The notes beneath the pieces are model-generated. The model was given only the letters and a program-made list of their open reading frames with translations, was not told the DNA's origin and searched no databases. A DNA stretch of 39,000 nt from assembly GCA_014529385.2 (NCBI GenBank), contig CM043943.1:99214355-99253354 (forward strand). Reading direction: 5' to 3'. Positions 38,568 to 39,000 of this stretch are shown here, piece by piece. The translations under genes were made by a program, and so were the position numbers. Each line of letters begins with the position of its first letter. Within the stretch, counting starts at the first letter, position 1. Source of the stretch: Adiantum capillus-veneris. Taxonomy: Eukaryota; Streptophyta; Polypodiopsida; Polypodiales; Pteridaceae.

Positions 38568-39000
38568 CACACATCATTTTCAATCATTTACCATATTTTA
38601 TACAAAAGTATGGGAACCCGGCAATATGGAATACCCAAGGGATGGAAAAGTCTCATTACATGGCGAGAAATGCTTATTTCACGCACACACAACATGGTGG
38701 CTCTCGAATCAAGGCTAACAGTTTGAGAGAACTATTTGAATGGTTCTATCATAGAATCATTCATCGAATGCAGGCAAAAGAAGTCTTGGCCTCTTCAGCA
38801 ACAACACAAGCCATCAGACATTTACAACAAAAAAGTTTAAAAGATCAATGGCATACAACAACTCCGGTGCTCGTGAAGGTCAACGAAGGTGGAGAGAGAC
38901 AATGGTGTATGTGAACCACAAGTGGGAAAGATACTCTGAGTGGATGGCATTGTACAAAATTTCTGTAATACATGATCTTATACAATTGCTACTTGAAGTG
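38568..39000 (+). pseudogene. Copy 2, exon 4 (start; cut by window edge)
   Basis: The coding match to copy 1 starts at HIIFNHLPYFIQKYGNPAIW, but the two bases before it read CC where copy 1 has AG, so the splice acceptor is lost. NTQGMEKSHYMARNAYFTHT and QHGGSRIKANSLRELFEWFY follow, then HRIIHRMQAKEVLASSATTQ. After a frameshift near 38855 the sequence continues as YNNSGAREGQRRWRETMVYV and HKWERYSEWMALYKI to the edge. The block QGMEK followed by aromatic and His residues is the second segment that recalls transposase-like proteins elsewhere. Confidence 0.65.

Larger units (their letters stand above)
35893..39000 (+). pseudogene. Copy 2 of the four-exon gene family (runs off the window)
   Basis: The copy starts at GCATTAG (35893), the same word as copy 1. 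Exons are 36188-36747, 36883-37548, 37617-38490 and from 38568. Introns are 135, 68 and about 77 bases. The coding order and intron positions match copy 1. Lesions are few: a TAG near the start of exon 1, a TAA near 37116, a one-base loss near 37307, stops at 38010-38012, near 38031 and at 38280-38282, a lost acceptor of intron 3 and a shift near 38855. It is the better guide to the ancestral protein, which would exceed 840 residues. No TIR or target duplication could be checked because the right end is outside the window. Confidence 0.78.

Overview
The window looks like nuclear DNA of a land plant with a large, repeat-rich genome. It holds eroded Ty3/gypsy and Ty1/copia retrotransposons primed mostly by initiator-tRNA-Met-like sites, a hAT transposase, long GA/CT, CA/GT and TA microsatellites, and short GT-AG introns. 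No intact host gene, rRNA or tRNA gene was recognised. The style (Tat-like gypsy element, copia gag type, an unfamiliar intron-bearing gene family) would suit a fern, lycophyte or bryophyte, but that is a weak guess.

Layout. 1-4430 (-): 5' part of a Tat-like Ty3 element (gag, protease, RT, two RNase H domains, start of integrase), cut by the window edge; its primer site is at 4411-4428 and its LTR lies to the right. 5941-6960 (+): Ty1/copia gag remnant. 6975-12745 (+): first copy of an unrecognised four-exon gene family, with exon 1 split by a 2.6-kb insertion that carries two tandem 585-bp repeats. 12744-13090 (-): an unrecognised coding-like fragment. 14458-16390 (-): 3' end of a chromovirus (RNase H, integrase, chromodomain, polypurine tract, short LTR). 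16968-18830 (-): 5' end of another Ty3 element (gag, primer site, LTR). 18831-19501: a 335-bp tandem duplication. 19542-20088 (+): another Ty3 5' remnant. 21388-21729 (+): protein-kinase C-lobe fragment. 22444-22968 (+): unrecognised reading frame. 23540-24848 (-): hAT (DUF659) transposase remnant. About 25900-30691 (+): Ty3 element from LTR end to the integrase zinc finger, cut there by a chromovirus 5' end with a 176-bp LTR (30692-31002). 31290-31995: copia and gypsy scraps. 34113-34298 (-): another 173-bp chromovirus LTR with its primer site. 35893-39000 (+): second copy of the four-exon family, running off the window.

The main lead is the four-exon family. Two diverged copies share intron positions, a coiled-coil-like N-terminal region, a C-x3-C-x9-C-x2-C cluster in the better copy, and a sharp common left boundary. 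This fits a transposon-like or transposon-derived gene. Both visible copies are broken, so any active copy would be elsewhere. Nothing here acts as an operon. The units are layered insertions, many showing stop codons where a tryptophan (TGG) is expected, as in methylated, decaying plant repeats.
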